Positions 22,520-33,845 of a DNA stretch of 64,000 bases are shown piece after piece. Numbering within the stretch: the stretch's first letter is position 1; every line of letters begins with the position of its first letter. The notes under the pieces were generated by a model. That model searched no databases. It saw nothing but the letters and a program-made list of their open reading frames with translations, and had not been told where the DNA came from. A program made the translations under genes and the position numbers. The DNA comes from Sarcophilus harrisii (lineage: Eukaryota; Chordata; Mammalia; Dasyuromorphia; Dasyuridae): positions 72,179,501-72,243,500 of the forward strand of contig NC_045431.1 of the NCBI RefSeq assembly GCF_902635505.1. The letters run 5' to 3'.

Positions 22520-23695
22520 GAAGAGAACATTACATAGAACTACAAAGGAAGTATTCTAGTTCTTTATTTTCTCAAGCAGAACACTGAGGACAAGACAGAT
22601 TAAGTAATTTGAACACAGTACACAATCAGGTCTTCAGATTCCAAACCCCCTCTATAATACTCCCTCTGTAATTGCTTATAGATACAATTATGAGGGCAAG
22701 AAGAGGAGTGAAATGGATGCAAACTGACCAGAGATTCCCTCTAGGAAAAAAAATCATTGTATATTGTTCTAATTAAGTTGAACATTTTTTCTCCAGGTCC
22801 TCCAAATTTCAGAAAATCTGAATAGAAAACTGTTTCCTTTTTAATCAGATCCTTTAATACCACTTGCAAAAATGCTGAAATAGATAGCAAATGCAATATA
22901 TAGTAATAGGTCATTCTTCAACATTCCTAAGGATTGACTCTAACAGAAAAGCAAAGTAGGTCAGCAAGCTTCATTCTAGTTAAACATATATCTTTGCATA
23001 ACATTTTATAGGTCTTCACCTAAAAAATTCCTATCACTCTGCCTCTTGTCACTTCTTCCAGGAAGCCTACCCTGAGCAGTGAGGGTTACCCAGAAGATAA
23101 CAGAGATGGAGAGTCTGCTGTTGTTGTACATGTTGTCATCCATTTTCTCTTCTCAAAGAAGTGGAACATTTATTTCAGGACACCATGTCCTGTTGTATTA
23201 GTCTGAAAGAGGGCTTGTGACAAGTGTGCTGAAAACGCAAATGGAAAAGAATTGAACCTTGCTCACCATCTTCCCTTTCCCTGATCTACAAGCTGAGTTT
23301 CTAGCTAAAGAACGACCAGACTTCGCTTATCATTTTGACTATCTTAACAACCTCTGTAGATGACCAAACTGTTCTTTCTACCCTAGTTATTGCAATTAAT
23401 TGGAAAGATGGTTGAAATAATTGGGTCAGACGTTGCAACAGTTCAGTTAAAGGACCACCTGAAAAAAATGTGGCCATATTTAGAAAATTATAACGGGCCA
23501 ATTTTCTCAATCAGTTAGTTTTATGCCAGGAATTCTATCACAGCAACCTACCACTGCAACTGCTCCACTTTCTCATCCATGCAAACTCATAAGGAGTTTT
23601 TCTTAAGAGATTTGATAAATCAATTCTAGGGATCAGTGATTAGAAAGTTGGAGGGGGGAAGTTTTTAAAAATAATTTTGTCAAAAATTTTGTCAT
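22520..23695. other. Unassigned sequence, no gene seen
   Basis: About 23,110-23,290 faintly resembles the (CAA)n-tailed family at 15.5 kb ('gttgttgtacatgttgtcat') but is too diverged to call. The remainder is unassigned. Confidence 0.35.
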
Positions 23696-23699
23696 TTAG

Positions 23700-23892
23700 G
23701 TTGTTTTGTTGGTCCTCATCCAATCATGTCTGACTTTTCATGGCCTCATTTGGGGTTTTCTTGACAAAGATACTGGAGTGGTTTGCCATTTCCTTCCCCA
23801 GTTCATTCTACAAATAAGGAAAATGAGTCAAAGTTAAGTGACTTGCCCAGGATCACACATCTAATGTCTGAAGCCAGATTTGAAATCTGGAA
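23700..23892 (-). repeat. MAR1-type SINE
   Basis: Plus-strand text 'ccaatcatgtctgacttttc', 'tttggggttttcttgacaaa', 'gatactggagtggtttgcc' and 'gacttgcccaggatcacaca' is the reverse complement of the family tail and core. Confidence 0.8.
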
Positions 23893-23997
23893 AAGGTTTT
23901 TTTATCCATTTTTACCACAAAACTGATCCTCAAATTATTTAAGTAAAAAATACCAAAGATTTAAAGCAAGAAAGTGTCTTCAAGATGATTTAGTTCT

Positions 23998-24866
23998 CTG
24001 TGGAGGTATCTGTCTCTGTCACTTCCATGGTTTCTCTCTTTGTTTCTATCTCTCTTTGTCTTCCTCTCTGCCCCCATCTCTATCTGTCTCTTCCTCTCTC
24101 TATGTGTGTCTATGTGTGTCTCTCTGCCTCTGAATCTTTGTGTCTCTGTTCAATCTCTCTCCCCTATCCATCTCTGTCTTTCTGTATCTGTGTCTGTCTC
24201 TGTTCAGTCTTCTGTTTTTATTCAGTCTTCTCTCTTTCTCCCTCACTCTGTCTCTCTCTCTCTTTGTGTGTTGTCTCTGACTCTCTTTTCTCTGTGTGTG
24301 TGTCTCTCTCTATGTGTCTCTCTGTGTCTCTCTGTCTGTTCAATTTTCTCTGTCTTTTTCTCTGTTTGTCTTTCTGTCTCTATCTCTCTGTCTCTGTTCG
24401 TCTCTTGCTCTGTCTCTGTGTGTGTCTCTGTCTCTGTTGAATCTCTGTCTCTGTGTGTCTGTCTCTGTATATCTCTTTTGTCTCTATCCAATTTTTTCTC
24501 TCTGTCTGTTTGACTGACTTTCTTTGTCTCTTTCTGTGTTTTTGTCTCTGGAAGGAGGTATTGTTCTTGGTATTTCTGTCTTTCTGTTTCTCTGTGTGTG
24601 TGTGGGTGTGTGTCTGTGTCTGTGTCTGTGTCTGTGTCTGTGTCTGTGTGGCTCTTTCTCTGTCTTTCTCTGTCTCTGTCTCTTTATGTCTCTGTGTCTC
24701 TCTATGTCTCTGTGTGTGTGTGTGTCTGTGTCTCTGTGTCTCTGTTCAATCTCTAGCTATGTGTCTGTCTCTGTGTGTCCCTTTTTGTCTCTATCCAATC
24801 TTCTATCTGTCTCATCTGTCTGTCTCTGTCTCTCTGTCTCTCTCTGTCTCTTCTCCCCCCACCCTT
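23998..24866. repeat. TGTCTC/TGTGTC-rich low-complexity array
   Basis: About 870 bases are built from TCTG, TCTC and TGTG words, including a stretch of pure TGTCTG hexamers at about 24,608-24,648. Every frame over it is open for long stretches, which explains the many apparent ORFs. No protein family is implied. Confidence 0.95.
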
Positions 24867-25033
24867 TCTTTCTCTAACACATAAGGATGCCATAGTTCCT
24901 AAAGGGGAGGTCATACTATCAATAAGAGACAGAGATAGGATTTGCATTTAAATACTCTCACTCCAAATCCAGAGCTCTTTTCATCACACAAAGTTTCTTA
25001 TTTTAAAGAAATGATTTGTGACTCTAAAAATTC

Positions 25034-25583
25034 TATCACTAAGAAGGCAGAGACTCAAATGTGCAAAAATGTTTGTGTCAGCCCTCTTTGTAGTGGCCAG
25101 AAACTGGAAATTAAGTGGATGCCCATCAATTGGAGAATGGCTGAATAAATTGTGGTATATGAACAATATGGAATATTATTGTTCAGTAAGAAATGACCAG
25201 CAGGATGAATACAGAGAGACTTGGAGAGACTTACATGAACTGATGCTGAGTGAAATAAGAACCAGGAGATCACTGTAAACGACAACAAGATTATATGATG
25301 ATCAATTCTGATGGACGTGGCTCTCTTCAACAATGAGATGAACCAAATCAGTTCCAATTGTTCTATAATGAGAGAACCAGCTACCCCCAATGAAAGTACT
25401 ATGAGAAATGAGTGTGGACCACAACATAGCATTTCCACTCCTTCTGTTTTTGCCCACTTGCATTTTTGTTTTCCTTCTCAGGTTATTTTGTTATTTTTAC
25501 CTCATTTCTAAATCTGATCTTTCTTGTGCGGAAAGATAACTGTATAAATATGTATACATATATTGTATTTAACATATACTTTT
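25034..25583 (+). mobile_element. L1 ORF2 C-terminus and part of 3' UTR
   Basis: One frame still reads ALFVVARNWKLSGCPS, IGEWLNKLWYMNNMEYYCSV and WRDLHELMLSEIR. These match the last part of mammalian L1 ORF2p (ALFTIAKTWNQPKCP...MEYYAAIKND). AAAAATTCT lies at both edges (about 25,025 and 25,584). The copy stops at 'aacatatactttt', before the usual final 130 bases of 3' UTR. Confidence 0.85.
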
Positions 25584-25921
25584 TAAAAAATTCTGATTTC
25601 CAGAATCGCTGGATTCCAGGCTTGCTTTTATGCATTTCAGCTTATCCTTCTGCCCTCATTTCCCTATCTATAAAATAGGAATGATCATAACATTAATATA
25701 TTGTTGATCTCACCCAGAAAATTACTAGCAAAAATTTATAGGGCATTATTATCAGTCTCTTGATAAAACTTACAATAATATTGAAATACATTGAGGAAAT
25801 AGTTTTTTTTTTTTATTTGAGAAATCTGAATAACACTTAGTTTCCTATTCAATCTCAATTAAATACAAAGGAAAAGTTAATTTATTATTATTATTAATAT
25901 AGGTTATATGATACTTTATAG

Positions 25922-26602
25922 CAAAGGTCCTTAACTTTTTCTTCCTTTCTTTCTTTTTCTTTCCTTCCTCTTTCTTTCTTTTTTTTCTTTTTTTTTTTTT
26001 AACAAAATGAACTCATTAGAAAATTTAAATCAAGCTATGGACTCAGAATAATGTTTTCATAAACATTAGCAAGACTATGTAATGATCAACTGTGATAGAC
26101 TGGACTCGTCTCAATAATGTGGTGATTCAAGGTAATTCCAATAGATTTGGGATGGAAAATGCCATCTGCATCCAGAGAAAGAATTATGGAGACTGAATAT
26201 GGATTGAAGTATCATTATTTTCACCTTTTTGGTTTATTTGTGGGGGTTTTTTCTTTCTCATGATTTTTTTCCCTTTTGGTCTGACTTTTCTTGCGTGACA
26301 TGACAAAGAAATATGTTTAAAAGGATTGTACCTGTATAGTTTATATCAGATTGCTTGCTGTCTTCGGGAGAGAGGTAGAGAAGGGAGTGAGGCAGAAAAA
26401 TTTGGAATATAGTCTTACAAAAGTGAATGTGGAAAACTATCTTCACGTGTATTTGAAAAAATGAAATACTGTTGAAAATTTTTAAAAGAATAATGTTTCT
26501 AAATGCATAAAATGCAGAAGACTAGAAAAGAAAGCAATTATATTGAGATATAGTTGTCAAAATAGTTTTTTTAATCCACAGGCTCCAGGTTAAGAACCTC
26601 TG
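25922..26602. mobile_element. hAT MITE carrying an L1 insertion
   Basis: The left end CAAAGGTCCTTAACTTTTTC and right end CCAGGTTAAGAACCTCTG are inverted relatives of the hAT terminus. The inner text 'aatgcataaaatgcagaaga' matches the same MITE family elsewhere. A T/C-rich tract lies near 25,940-26,000 and an L1 at 26,059-26,486. Confidence 0.6.
26059..26486 (+). mobile_element. L1 3' end inside a hAT MITE
   Basis: L1 3' phrases 'aatgatcaactgtgatagac', 'gcatccagagaaagaattat' and 'cagattgcttgctgtcttcg' are in order. The target duplication AGAATAATGTTT appears at 26,045-26,058 and 26,487-26,499. Confidence 0.8.
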
Positions 26603-26619
26603 GGTTTGCAAAACTTCCT

Positions 26620-26830
26620 ACAGGTATTATCTCAAATTATCCTGAAAAGAATCCTCTGAGGCAAATGCTATTATTACCTCTATTTTCAAAATGGAGAAAT
26701 TATAGCTCAGAAAAGTGAAATGATTAGCCAGAGTTACCCAGTCGGGAAGTGTCTGTAACAAGAGTCACACTTAGGTCTTTCTGACTTCAAATGTAATGTC
26801 TCATTCACTATGTCATGTTGCAACTGAAGG
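26620..26830 (-). repeat. MIR SINE
   Basis: Plus-strand 'ggtattatctcaaattatcc', 'aaatgctattattacctcta' and 'cagagttacccagtcgggaa', then 'ttaggtctttctgacttc', is a near-complete minus-strand MIR. Confidence 0.7.
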
Positions 26831-26839
26831 TATTTGAAA

Positions 26840-27170
26840 CTAAAATCTGAAATATATATACTTTATAGGTCATGCCTTAGTGGGTCATCATCATGAATGT
26901 GTGAGGCCAAAAATAAGTCATCACCTGATGACAGATCTTTTGAAGATACTGTGTATAATTGGGATCCCTCCCAGGGATCTTCTCAGAAATGTTCCAGGTT
27001 GGTAGTACATCACAACTTGCATTCTTCCATGATAGATTTTGAAAAACCAGCATCTCCTTCATATTTCCATAAAGCATCAGGGAAGCATGTGGGGAGAGGC
27101 TATTTTTATATGAACCACAATGGACATTTACTTGCAAAGCCACTACCTTGGTTACAATAGAAGAAATACA
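26840..27170. other. Unassigned sequence with a 118-codon open frame
   Basis: A minus-strand frame spans 26,877-27,233 but has no homology I recognise, overlaps a MIR at its 5' end and has no splice or promoter context. I treat it as chance. The segment is not a repeat I can name. Confidence 0.3.
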
Positions 27171-27300
27171 TAGTTCTCTGATTCCAAGACCTTGGTTCTG
27201 CTCCTTGTAAACATGTGCAACCCTCTGAAACACTTTAACTCTCTGGGTCTTGGTTTCCTCATCTGTAAAATGAGATTACAAATGAATCAGTTTTTCTCTT
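27170..27300 (+). repeat. MIR-type SINE fragment
   Basis: 'ttccaagaccttggttctgc' followed by 'ggtcttggtttcctcatctg' and 'taaaatgag'. Confidence 0.5.
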
Positions 27301-27489
27301 CCTGCCTCCTACCCCACCCACTGCCTTCCTTCGGTTGACACTTTTCACAATAAAAATCTTCATTGAAGAGAATGGAAGCACAAAATCTGAGCATGATCAT
27401 TTATTAGCAAGACTAGCAGTAGCCAACAAGTGAGACCTCAAAGTCCCAGGGATGCATTAGAGCAGATAAAGTATCTTTCATATAGTTGG

Positions 27490-27925
27490 TAAAAATGTAC
27501 AGTGGTACGAATATCAATTGTGCACTTGCCAAAAAGGCTATTTTTATGGAACATTCACATAAGGCAAGTACTCATATGGTGGTCAGAAAAAGTGCTACAA
27601 GGACACTCTCAAGGTCTCTCTTAATTTAGAACTGATTGCATATCATGGGAGATACTGGCACAGAACCATTCAGCATAGGAGCCCCTCATCAGAGAAGATG
27701 CTTTGCTCTCTGAGCAAAATAGAACTGACAAAGCTCAAAAGAAACACAAGATACACAGAGTTACAGAATCCACTCCAAATACCCCTATGGACTATTTGGC
27801 CTGACTTGTGGCAGAGCATTCCAAGGTCAAATTGATTTGCTCAACCACAGTTAGACTCACTGTAATTTAACTCTAAAAGTAATGTCATTTTGGTCATATT
27901 TTGAGAACAAAGGCAACAAACCAAG
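27490..27925 (+). mobile_element. LINE 3' end of the C2H2-finger type
   Basis: Translated pieces follow the C-terminus of a non-LTR RT family with the order HLPK.L, DTLK/S, 'W..LAQ.R' and 'MDYL...' and the 3' text 'aatgtcattttggtcatatt', 'ttgagaacaaaggcaacaaa'. In intact relatives this region carries a terminal C-x2-C...H-x3-H finger. The finger cysteines are not intact here. Sister of the element at 30.65-33.25 kb. Confidence 0.65.
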
Positions 27926-27929
27926 GGTG

Positions 27930-28500
27930 GACTTATATATGGCATAATTATACTGACTTGTTTGCAAAAGGTTTCCAAAGTCCACAGTGAGGGGAAAACA
28001 CGGAATGAGTTAATATCCTTTGGATAGTCCTATGTCAGCAACCATGTACAGAAGAGCAGTCCCACAATGACCAAGCAGAATATCTTATGATCACATCAAC
28101 TCAATGAAACCAGACAATAACTGAGAGAAGTGAGGGAGTTAAACTGTTATAAAGAAGTAAAATCAGCTTACACAGTTATGTTAAGTAGTCAAACTATCTT
28201 TTAAATAAAACTAATTTCTAAGTACAGATTCTAGTGATTACATATAGTTCTCAATCAATAATTAATAAATAATACAGAATAAAGTGGGAGAAACAATTTT
28301 CAACTTCACACCACAGTATGCCATATTACCTAGAATGGAGCCATAGAAATCATATGGTTTAATAAAAAAGTATTTAATAAACTTAGTATTTATTAAAGAA
28401 GCTGATCTCACTCTTAGTCATTCAGGACAACAATCTCTGAAAGGAACTTAATATGTAAGCAAAGCTATTTAGTTAGATAAGGTTTTCAAAGAACAACGTT
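27930..28500. other. No gene seen; unassigned sequence
   Basis: AT-rich, with no open frame, splice context or familiar repeat. Confidence 0.35.
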
Positions 28501-28507
28501 TTCCACA

Positions 28508-28720
28508 AATGCTGGAACTATGTGGCACTGTGGGGAAAATGTTGGATTTAGAGCCAAAACAACACCTGAGTTCAAATTCAGACACTGCTACTTGCTATCT
28601 GTGTGACTTTGGGAAGACAATTTCTCTCTGGGTCTTAGTTATTTCATCAAATAAGGTAAATGACCTCTAGGACACTGTCTAGTACTGAATCCTATAATCT
28701 CCTTTGGATGATCTATAAGT
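28508..28720 (+). repeat. MIR/WSINE-type SINE
   Basis: 'gtggcactgtggggaaaatg', 'gagttcaaattcagacactg' and 'ctgtgtgactttgggaagac' are in SINE order. A second partial MIR follows at about 28,800-28,890 after a T19 run. Confidence 0.6.
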
Positions 28721-28919
28721 GCCAATTTGCCAGGAAACTGATAAACATGAGATCACAGATTTAGAGTAGACATTCTTAGCTTTTTTTTTTTTTTTTTTGG
28801 CAGTTTCTCTCTATTTGCCTCAATTTTTTCAACTATAAAATGAAGAGATTAAACCAGTTGACCTCTCAGATATCTTGAGGTTTTCAATCTATAATTCTAT
28901 TATACATTTTAAAAATAAT

Positions 28920-29975
28920 TAATGCATACCTTTCAACTAGTATCTAACTTAAAAACATGAGTGTGGATGGGATACATTCCCCGCTCCTACTAATAGTGAA
29001 TATTTTCTTCTTTCAGCAGCTCAGAAGCTGAGCAGTGCTGGCAGGGACGGAGGGTCCAGGCAAATGTGATATTTCCATTATTTAAAGTGAGGCTGACAAT
29101 GTGCTCAAGAAATGCCTAAGAAAGATGAAGTAGCAATGGCAACAGTGACAGTTGCATTTATCTCAGGGCTGACAACTTTAAGACTTGCTCTCCCTGCCGT
29201 AAAACAACATAATTTGGGGGTTCTTCTTGAAACAGTAAGAGTATTTATACCTGATATCCATTCCATCCAATCATGGATCCCATCACCACCATTCTCTAAC
29301 TCAAGCTGCCTTGGGCTCAACTCAGCCATCCTGTCTTCATGTCTTCTCTCTGCTGTAATGCTTTTTCCCCTATTCTTTCTTAACTTTTTTCTTTTCTTAC
29401 AAATGTATAACATCAGAACCTCCCTTCTGAGCAGAAAGACTTTTCCATGCAACTACTTTCCCCACCAACTAGAGATTTTCTGAATTCTAAATGGGGTATT
29501 TGCTATTTAAAGCTATTGAAATAACTTTATTTCAGGTCCCTTATTTCTTTCAGAGCTTAATTGGACATTTCAGCAATATCACCTAATCCCTCTGTCTGAA
29601 AATAAAATGTCGACAGAGATAAAAATACTTAACCCCCATGCTGAGATATTTTAGGACTCATTTAGTGAATAATAAATTATAGAAGAAGTCCTCTATTATT
29701 TATTATACATGCTGTTCCTACCATTGGCAGTATCCTCTTCAATAATGAAGAACAACACACACTATTGAGTATCATCAAGTCACTTAAGAACTACTGCTAA
29801 GTGATATTTTAACTAGTGCTCCCAGAGTTCCTTTCTCACCAAGTAATTAGAAAAACCTCATGTCAAGTCGGTAATTCAGTAATCCTAGGAAAAGCCCTTT
29901 GAAAGAGTTGTTAAACCCATTTTGTATGTTATTTCAGTAGTTTTAAAATTCCCTTTAAGAAAACAATAATTTACA
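28920..29975. other. Apparently unique intergenic segment
   Basis: 29,000-29,500 shows no familiar repeat and is less AT-rich than its surroundings. It contains two overlapping open frames (115 codons minus, 123 codons plus) with no recognisable homology. It may be a non-coding conserved element; I cannot tell without an alignment. Confidence 0.35.
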
Positions 29976-29979
29976 TGAA

Positions 29980-30120
29980 AGATTTTGTGATTGGTTAGTC
30001 AGATCCCCTCATTTTACACATGAAAAAACTAAGCTCCAGAAAGGTCAAGGACTTTGGCCAGAACCACAAGGGTAAATAAGTAGCTGATCCTCTGGTTCCA
30101 AATTCAAAGCACTTTCTTTT
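29980..30120 (-). repeat. MIR SINE
   Basis: 'cccctcattttacacatgaa' and 'ctaagctccagaaaggtcaa' are the minus-strand MIR core. A minus-strand L1 3' end adjoins at 30,121. Confidence 0.6.
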
Positions 30121-30262
30121 TTTCTCAATAGTATTTATTTTTCCAAATACATGTAAAGATAGTTTTCAACATTCATTTTTGCAAAATTTTGTGTTCCAAA
30201 TTTTTCTCCTTTTTTCCTTTACCTCCCTCCTCTCCAAGACAGCAAAATAGATTAAATATATG
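30121..30262 (-). mobile_element. L1 3' terminus, minus strand
   Basis: Plus-strand 'ttctcaatagtatttatttt', 'tacatgtaaagatagttttc', 'aacattcatttttgc' and 'tgtgttccaaatttttctcc' is the inverted L1 3' tail. It is 5' truncated after about 140 bases. Confidence 0.75.
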
Positions 30263-30654
30263 CTATCCTCAAAGAACTTTCTTTAAAAAAAATTTTTAAG
30301 TTAATTCTCAATATTTCAATCCTACATAGAATCCTCCCTAACAAGTAAAATAATTAAGCAAAATCAGACAAATCTGGCATTGTGTACATTCTACAACCAT
30401 CATCTACTACTATTACAGTGTGTTATCTCAACTTGCTGTAAATTGGATTTAAGTAAGGCTAATAGTCTTACTTATGAACAGTCATCAGCTGCACTTTTTC
30501 CAAAGTCACTGAAGTCTAGTGGTAAGACAAACATCAGGTCACTTGGTAATGACTTAGGATGCAATGGATGACCTTGATATCTTTGATGTTACACTCCACA
30601 AGTGCTTTCTTCAGCCTCCTCAACTGAGCACCCCAAATGCCCCTCACATGCGAA

Positions 30655-31001
30655 TGGTTGTTGTTCATGCTTCAAGAGGATCAAAATGACATCATCATGA
30701 CAGGATCAAGGTCCAGTGTGTCTAAATGATCAGATCAATACGAGCTTGGATGGCTCTGCTACAAGTCAGGCACCAATAGTCCATATGAACATTTGGAGTG
30801 AATTTGTGTATCTCACAATTTATGTATCTCTACATTTGTGTATCTCATGTTTCTTTTAAGCTATCACAATTCTATTTTACTCAGAATACAGGACTTTCTT
30901 TGATATAGGCACTCCATGCTTTCCAAAAGTCTTCAAAAAGACCTTGTGAGAGTCCTTCTATTACTTCTGACTTCCATGTGAGTGTTTTTCTAGATAAGTT
31001 C

Positions 31002-31047
<46 letters not shown>

Positions 31048-33250
31048 GTCTTTTAGTCAAAAGTGTGTTTAGCATTTGGGCTACCTGGCTAGCCCATTAG
31101 TGTTGTGCTCTCTGCAGCAGTTTGAATGCTTAACACTTCAGTTCAAGAAAGGACCTCAGCATCCAGTACTTTATCTTACTAGGTGATCTCCTAAGAAATA
31201 AAATGGAAGCAATTTGGTTTCCTGTCATGGCATTGACATCCTGTCCATGTTTCACAAGCATACAAAATGAGATCAGCCCAACGGCTTTGTAAACCTTTGG
31301 TTTGGTAGGCAATCTTTTATCTCTTCTCTCCCACACCTTCCTTAGGAACCTCCCAAATACTGAGCCAGCTCTGGCAATACATGCATCAACTCATCATATA
31401 TGTGTACATCCCTAGAAGTAAGTAAGTAATCCACAGCATTCAAAATTTCTCCATTTGCTACAACCAATGATTCTATGTATGGATGGTGTAGTGCTGACTG
31501 GTAGAGAACCTCTGTATTCATGGTGTTACTTGTCAAGCCAAAATTAGCACAAGGAACAGAGAACTGATCCATACTCTGCTGCACCTCAGCCTCAGAGATT
31601 GCATTGAGTGCACAATCAATCATCTTTGAACAAAAAGTCACCTACCAACTCTCCTCCACTTTAACCTTGGCTTATAGCCTTTTCAAGTTAAATAACTTAC
31701 CATCATTGTGATGGTCATTTTTGTCCCTGACAACATTGCTGGAAATATCATGCTAAAAAGTATGGGAGAAAGCACACAGTTCTACTTCATTCCATTGAAG
31801 ACCAAGAAAGCTTGAGAGCATTGTCCATTATCCAGAACTCATGCATGCACACCATCATGGAACTGCCATATAATGCAGATGAGCTCCTCTGGGCAAAGTT
31901 TGCCCACAAATCCTCACAACTGATAGTATCAAAGGCATTGGTCACATTGACCAATGTTGCACATAACCCTCTGTCCAGCTCCTGCTGGAGATGTCAGGCA
32001 GCAAATACTTTTCCAAAGCTATACTGTCTCTTAGGTAGAACTTACCATCCAGGTGAAGAATCAGCCTTTGAAGGAGGACTCTGGCAAGAATCTTGCTAGC
32101 AAACACTACAAGAGAAATCCCCCTGTGATTGTCACAGAAAAACTATTTCCTTTTCCTTTATAGAGGTAAATAATGGACACTTCCTTGAACTCCTGAGGGA
32201 TAACTCTTGTTGTATAGCCCAGAAGATTTCAGACAGCTTTTGTATGAGTGTAAATCTCAACTGGAATAAAATTAGTACCAGGTACTTTGCCACATGACAG
32301 GAACCTAACACATTTAAAACATGTTCTTTAGTTGGAAGTTTAGCAAAAGAGGGATTAACTTCTATCTAAGGTATACAGTTAATGGTTTCAGTATCAGTTG
32401 ATGATAGTCTGTTGAGAACACTATGGAAGTGTTCAGTCCATCTCTTCAGAACCATATCCTTATTACTAATCAATATGGCTTCATCAGTACTGGGTAAGTG
32501 AAATCAATTGTCAATTTTCACAATTATTTTTGACCCATAAAAAACCTTCAGGGCATCATAAAAGTGCTTTGGATTATTGGTATTAGCATAAAATTGAATT
32601 TCATCTGCCTTCTTACTGAATCAAGATTCCTGCATCTCTCGAAACTTCATTTGCACTTTATTTTAGATGTACTTAAATGCTGCCTTCTTAGAGACAGATA
32701 AAGTATCCTGCTGGCAAAATCTGTGAAATTATCATTTTTTGCTTAGCAGCTTCTGAATTTCCCCATCAATTTTGTCAAAACGATTTTGATGTTTACTAAT
32801 ATTCTGACCCAGATAAGTAAATTTAGTGCTGTGCACCAAATCTCTGAAAGCTTAGCTTTATTTCCAAGTTAGCTACAACTGTTCATCTTCAGAGAAGCAC
32901 TCTAATCTTTTGATGTTAAGTCTTCTGGAAATTTTCTTGTTTTGGGAGTCATCACATTCACTAAATGCAATTGTTTAGCTTGGAGAGGATAAGGCTATGA
33001 TTGCTCCAACACTGCACCACATATCACCTTTGTCACTCACCTTTTGTCTGTCTACTCTCTTTACAATGATATAGTCTATTAAATGCTGCAAGGGTACATC
33101 CAGGAAGTTTTATTGAGTTTAGGTGAATGGAAGACAATGTTGGTCATGAAACACACAAGTCTTAAGTAGGAAAGTGTTTCTGATTCCATTGCTCCCAAGG
33201 ACTCCCTGACATATCTGATACTCAATGCCTTCTCTGACACTATTATTCTG
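30655..33250 (-). mobile_element. Non-LTR LINE relic with RT, clade unassigned
   Basis: Read on the minus strand, residues corresponding to an RT follow in order. A segment YANTNNPKHFYDALKVFYGS leads to KDMVLKRWTEHFHSVLNR (about 32.5 kb), then KILARVLLQRL (about 32.1 kb) and VTNAFDTISCEDLW (about 31.95 kb). After those come ALNAISEAEVQQSMDQF and CANFGLTSNTMNTEVLYQ (31.6-31.5 kb), then VWERRDKRLPTKPKVYKAVG (31.3 kb). The 3' UTR has 'gatgtcattttgatcctctt' and an (AAC)n-like tail near 30,655. Intact relatives have an apurinic endonuclease, an RT and a C-terminal C2H2 finger. It carries many frame breaks and a 39-T run (31,007-31,045). I do not assign the clade. Confidence 0.8.
31007..31045. repeat. 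Homopolymer A39
   Basis: Thirty-nine consecutive A residues inside the LINE relic, with no attached element body visible on either side. Confidence 0.95.
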
Positions 33251-33251
33251 A

Positions 33252-33318
33252 AGTGAAATATTTCTATTTCATCAGCAAGCCAAAGGGCTCATGATGCCAA
33301 AAGGATTAAGAACCCCTA
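33252..33318. mobile_element. hAT MITE, one end only
   Basis: Ends 'ggattaagaacccctag', the right terminus of the hAT MITE family, preceded by 'ccaaagggctcatgatgcca', a typical inner phrase. The left terminus is lost. Confidence 0.5.
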
Positions 33319-33429
33319 GCTTAAAAGAATATTTATAACTTTAAATTCTTATATTAACAAAATTGAGAATGAAAAGATCAATAAATTAAGTATTCAACTA
33401 AAAGAACCAGAAAATCAACAAATTAATGA

Positions 33430-33705
33430 TTGAAGTACTTGTAAGGATATCATATTAAAGAGAGGGATAAGTACAATTTGAAGACAAGCAGATTTAAGTT
33501 AAATGTAAGAAAACACTTCTTCATGGTCAAATCTGTCAAAATGGAATGGGCTGCCACAGGGGGAGGAAGTTCCTCACCAGAGGTCTTCAAGTGAAAACTT
33601 AATGACCAATGGTTGAGAAATCTTGTAGAGGGGATTTTTCTTTCTGAAGAAGATTCTAGGTCTCTGATATCATTTCCCATTCTTAGAAACTATTAATCTG
33701 AGATT
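33430..33705 (+). repeat. CR1/L3-clade LINE 3' end
   Basis: 'ggaatgggctgccacagggg' and 'aggaagttcctcaccagagg', then 'tcttcaagtgaaaacttaat', is the conserved 3' segment of mammalian CR1/L3 LINEs. No coding part is intact. Confidence 0.65.
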
Positions 33706-33845
33706 CTTAGGATGAAAAGTGAGAAAAGAACTACAATTAACATGTAGAACCACATCAAGAAATATATCTAATCAATTCAACTTAACAAATACTTATCAAT
33801 TGTTTGCTATGTGCTAAGTGTTAGAGTACAACTTTGTTGGGCTGA

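Noticed and set aside
24000-24884. Several 73-157-codon Cys/Val/Ser-rich frames
   Set aside because: They arise from the TGTCTC array and are open in several frames at once, which marks low complexity.
26877-27233. 118-codon minus-strand frame as a small gene or processed pseudogene
   Set aside because: I recognise no protein family, it runs into a MIR, and there is no poly(A) tail or target duplication.
31342-31641. 99-codon minus-strand frame as a host gene
   Set aside because: Its motif order (CALNAISEAEVQQSMDQF...) is that of a LINE reverse transcriptase and it continues into other LINE text.
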